From: Bacilli bacterium
Lineage (GTDB): Bacteria > Bacillota_I > Bacilli_A > RF39 > UBA660
DNA: 64,000 nucleotides
NCBI GenBank assembly: GCA_017404555.1
Contig: JAFRCD010000006.1
Span: forward strand, 62,001 to 126,000
Direction: 5' to 3'
Position numbers and translations under genes: made by a program. Of the stretch, positions 61,669 through 64,000 are shown in pieces. How positions within the stretch are numbered: the first letter of the stretch is position 1; each line of letters opens with the position of its first letter. The notes below the pieces were generated by a model. That model saw only the letters and a list, made by a program, of their open reading frames with translations. It was not told the origin of the DNA and did no database searches.

Positions 61669-61935
61669 ATGCAGTTTAATAGTAAAGAGGAACTCTATAA
61701 AAGAGTATTACCAGCGCTTAGAACTAAAAAAGATGAATTCTCTAGACTGGGGTACTCTTATATTAAAGAGGAAGATATTTGGAATTATTTAGTTATCTCT
61801 TCTTTTCAAGATGCACATGAGTTGATGTTATCAGATATTGTAAGTGATATTATGCATGTTCCACTTAAGGAAGTAGATGCTTATTTAAAAGAGACTATTA
61901 AAAGACAAAAAAGGGAAGCAAAATTAGATAGTTAG
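61669..61935 (+). CDS. comN: ComN-like post-transcriptional regulator
   Basis: An 88-residue soluble protein matching the small ComN/YrzD family, which in Bacillus subtilis controls comE mRNA and is encoded near secDF. The fold is helical: F-N-S-K-E-E-L-Y-K-R-V-L-P-A-L, then Y-I-K-E-E-D-I-W-N-Y-L and I-M-H-V-P-L-K-E-V-D-A-Y-L. Here it lies 11 bases ahead of secDF with AAGGAAG upstream. The neighbourhood is the main support for the name; the effect on translation in this organism is not shown. Confidence 0.75.
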   Translation: MQFNSKEELYKRVLPALRTKKDEFSRLGYSYIKEEDIWNYLVISSFQDAHELMLSDIVSDIMHVPLKEVDAYLKETIKRQKREAKLDS

Positions 61936-61946
61936 AGGTGAACAGA

Positions 61947-64000
61947 ATGAAAAAGAAAGAAAAGAAAGTAAAAGAGAAAAAGATTAAAAAGGATAAAAAG
62001 ATTAGTGAAAAGAAAATGCAGATGATTAGTACTACTATATCTTTTGTTTTAATGTGTGTAATCATTGGCTTCTTATTTGTGCCACTTTTTAAAGGTTTGA
62101 AATTTGGTTTGGATTTACAAGGTGGTTTTGAGGTTTTATATCGAGTAGATTCTATTGATGGATCTAAAATGACTGGTGAGAAGATGACAGCTACTTATAA
62201 GACTTTACAAAAGAGAATTGACTCTTTAGGAGTAAATGAACCAGAAATTATTTTGGAAGGTAAAAATAATATTCGGGTTAAATTAGCAGGTATTACTAAT
62301 CAAGCAGAAGCTCGTGAACAATTATCTACTGTCGCAACTTTGTCATTTAGAGATGTAGAAGATAATTTACTTATGAATAGTGATGTTTTAAAGGCAGGAG
62401 GTGCCAAGATAGGACAAGATTCTTCTGGTAATCCAGCTGTATCTCTACAAGTTGCTGATAAAGATAAATTCTATAGTGTTACTAATAAAGTAAAAGATAT
62501 GGAAAAGAACTATATCGTTATTTGGTTAGATTTTGAAGAGGGAAAAGATTCTTTTGCTGCAGAAAGTAATTTATGTGGTACTAATGCATCTAACTGTTTA
62601 AGTGCTGCTACTGTATCCCAAGCTTTCGCAAGTGATGTTATTATCCAAGGTAACTTTACAGAAGATGAAGTGTCTAATCTAGTTGATTTAATTAATTCAG
62701 GATCATTACCATCTAAGCTTACTGAAATATCATCTAAAACAGTAGGAGCTTCTTTTGGTGAGGGAACTTTATCTAAGACCTTTATGGCAGGTTTAATTGG
62801 TATTTGTTTAATATCACTATTATTAATATTTGTTTATCATTTCTCTGGCTTTATATCAACAGTATCAATTATTTTCTATACATTCTTAGTATTCTTAGTA
62901 TTCTGGTTAGTAGGAGGAGTATTAACTCTACCAGGTATTGCAGCTTTAGTATTAGGTATTGGTATGGCTGTAGATGCTAATGTTATTACATATTCTAGAA
63001 TTCAGGATGAATTACGACAGGGTAAATCCCTACCATTTGCTTTTAAAACAGGTAGTAGAACATCTTTAAGAACAATTCTAGATTCTAACTTAACAACTCT
63101 TTTAGTAGCTATTATTATGTTTGTATTTGGTGAATCTAGCGTTAAAGGTTTCGCGACCGTCTTAATTATTACTATTGCTGTAACAATGGTTACAATGGTT
63201 GCATTAACTAGACTTATTCTATCTAGGTTTATTAAGAGTGGTTACTTTGATGATAAGACTAATTTATTTATTAATATTAAAGATAAAGATAAAATTGATG
63301 TTACGAAGGAAAATAAAGAGGATATCAAGAAACCATTTGCTAAAGTCAACTTCTTTAAACATGTTAAAGCTTTTGTTATTACATCAGTAGTAATTATTGC
63401 TTTGGGATTAGCTGTTGCTGGATTTAAAGGACTAAATCTAGGAATAGATTATCAAGCTGGTAGTGATATTTCAGTTGAGACTAAAGAAAAACTAAATAAA
63501 AAAGATATTCAGGCTGATATGAAGAACTTCGATGTTAGTTTAAGAGATATTGAAGTGTCAGGTAAGAATGTTAATATTCGTGTTAAAGATGTCTTAAAGA
63601 AAAAACAAATTGCAGAAATTAGTAAATATTTTGAAGATAAATATAAAGCTAGTGTGGAAATCGGAGTTGTATCTAATGTTGTTAAGAAAGAATTAACGAA
63701 AAATGCTATTTTCTCAATTCTTATTTCAATGATTGGTATTATTCTATATATTTCAATTAGATTTAAATTCTCATATGCTATTTCATCTGTAGTAGCATTA
63801 TTCCACGATGTCTTTATGATGATAGCGGTATTTGCTATTTGTCGATTTGAAGTATCGGTTATGTTTATTGCCGCAGTACTGGCTATTATTGGATATTCAA
63901 TCAACGATACGATTGTTTGTTTTGACCGTATTAGAGAAAACATTGATAATTACTTGAAAAAGAATAAGAAACTCTCTAAAGAGGAATTGAAGAATCAAGC
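61947..64000 (+). CDS. secDF: SecDF protein-export membrane protein (3' end beyond window)
   Basis: Uses the proton gradient to pull secreted proteins outward after Sec translocation. The frame starts at ATG 61947 (AGAGGTGAA upstream) and stays open to the window edge, about 684 residues. A Lys-rich head precedes the first membrane segment. The SecD motif F-G-L-D-L-Q-G-G is followed by the P1 periplasmic-type domain, then six-segment SecD core blocks (M-A-V-D-A-N-V-I-T-Y-S). The SecF part begins after about residue 470, with L-G-I-D-Y-Q-A-G-S and I-G-Y-S-I-N-D-T-I-V near the end. SecD and SecF are thus fused, as in Bacilli. It is cotranscribed with comN. Confidence 0.95.
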   Translation, partial: MKKKEKKVKEKKIKKDKKISEKKMQMISTTISFVLMCVIIGFLFVPLFKGLKFGLDLQGGFEVLYRVDSIDGSKMTGEKMTATYKTLQKRIDSLGVNEPEIILEGKNNIRVKLAGITNQAEAREQLSTVATLSFRDVEDNLLMNSDVLKAGGAKIGQDSSGNPAVSLQVADKDKFYSVTNKVKDMEKNYIVIWLDFEEGKDSFAAESNLCGTNASNCLSAATVSQAFASDVIIQGNFTEDEVSNLVDLINSGSLPSKLTEISSKTVGASFGEGTLSKTFMAGLIGICLISLLLIFVYHFSGFISTVSIIFYTFLVFLVFWLVGGVLTLPGIAALVLGIGMAVDANVITYSRIQDELRQGKSLPFAFKTGSRTSLRTILDSNLTTLLVAIIMFVFGESSVKGFATVLIITIAVTMVTMVALTRLILSRFIKSGYFDDKTNLFINIKDKDKIDVTKENKEDIKKPFAKVNFFKHVKAFVITSVVIIALGLAVAGFKGLNLGIDYQAGSDISVETKEKLNKKDIQADMKNFDVSLRDIEVSGKNVNIRVKDVLKKKQIAEISKYFEDKYKASVEIGVVSNVVKKELTKNAIFSILISMIGIILYISIRFKFSYAISSVVALFHDVFMMIAVFAICRFEVSVMFIAAVLAIIGYSINDTIVCFDRIRENIDNYLKKNKKLSKEELKNQ

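Noticed and set aside
1-64000. CRISPR arrays, insertion sequences and rRNA genes.
   Set aside because: No regularly spaced repeat, transposase motif or rRNA signature was seen on either strand when reading through the window.

Overview
The window is A+T-rich DNA from a Gram-positive, anaerobic, Bacilli/Firmicutes-type bacterium. It uses the standard bacterial code: TGA ends genes (for example at 30298-30300) and TGG encodes Trp, which argues against Mycoplasma-type recoding. The lineage markers are PolC, a T-box leader, a CIRCE operator, a class-B-like sortase, an LCP wall enzyme and a ComN-SecDF pair. Pyruvate:ferredoxin oxidoreductase and a small ferredoxin point to anaerobic metabolism. 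An uncultured gut lineage near the Erysipelotrichia/RF39 type is a guess, not a reading.

Layout. 1-7.4 kb: the end of a metallophosphoesterase gene, an LCP-PASTA wall enzyme, a secreted glucosaminidase with Ig-like repeats, and a pilin-like surface protein ending in an SPVTG sorting signal. 7.4-12.6 kb: CIRCE-controlled Hsp20, PFOR, a putative minus-strand small RNA, a thioredoxin-like membrane protein and TrmL.

12.6-38.9 kb is the centre of interest: about 26 kb of co-directional genes forming a composite envelope machine. The first part encodes membrane and surface proteins, a sortase, a 39-cysteine secreted protein, and a Tad/type II-like set (CpaB, CpaF-type ATPase, TadB, TadC, two small pilin-like proteins, a CpaE/TadZ-like protein). 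The second part encodes a type IV secretion set (two VirB2-like proteins, VirB6-like, VirB3/PrgI-like, a VirB4 split into two genes, a multidomain wall hydrolase, VirD4). Two related membrane proteins (14205-15989 and 37705-38916) lie near its two ends. No relaxase, integrase or attachment site is visible, and the neighbours are housekeeping genes, so it looks like a resident secretion, adhesion or DNA/protein transfer apparatus rather than an intact conjugative element.

38.9-64 kb is mostly housekeeping: rhodanese, an RluB-type pseudouridine synthase, ferredoxin, PolC, RpoD, a thioredoxin-fold protein, tRNA-Cys and tRNA-Gly, a kinase-like protein, a T-box leader with an HD hydrolase and valS, a second SPVTG surface protein with BspA-type repeats, a macro-domain protein, RNase HII, TopA, XerC, ComN and the start of SecDF. 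As given, valS carries a one-base frameshift near its 5' end.

Genes are tightly packed, with short hairpin terminators (several bidirectional). Many promoters have an extended -10 of the form TGnTATAAT. No gene-free stretch exceeds 300 bases. Functions are assigned by reading protein motifs, without database searches.
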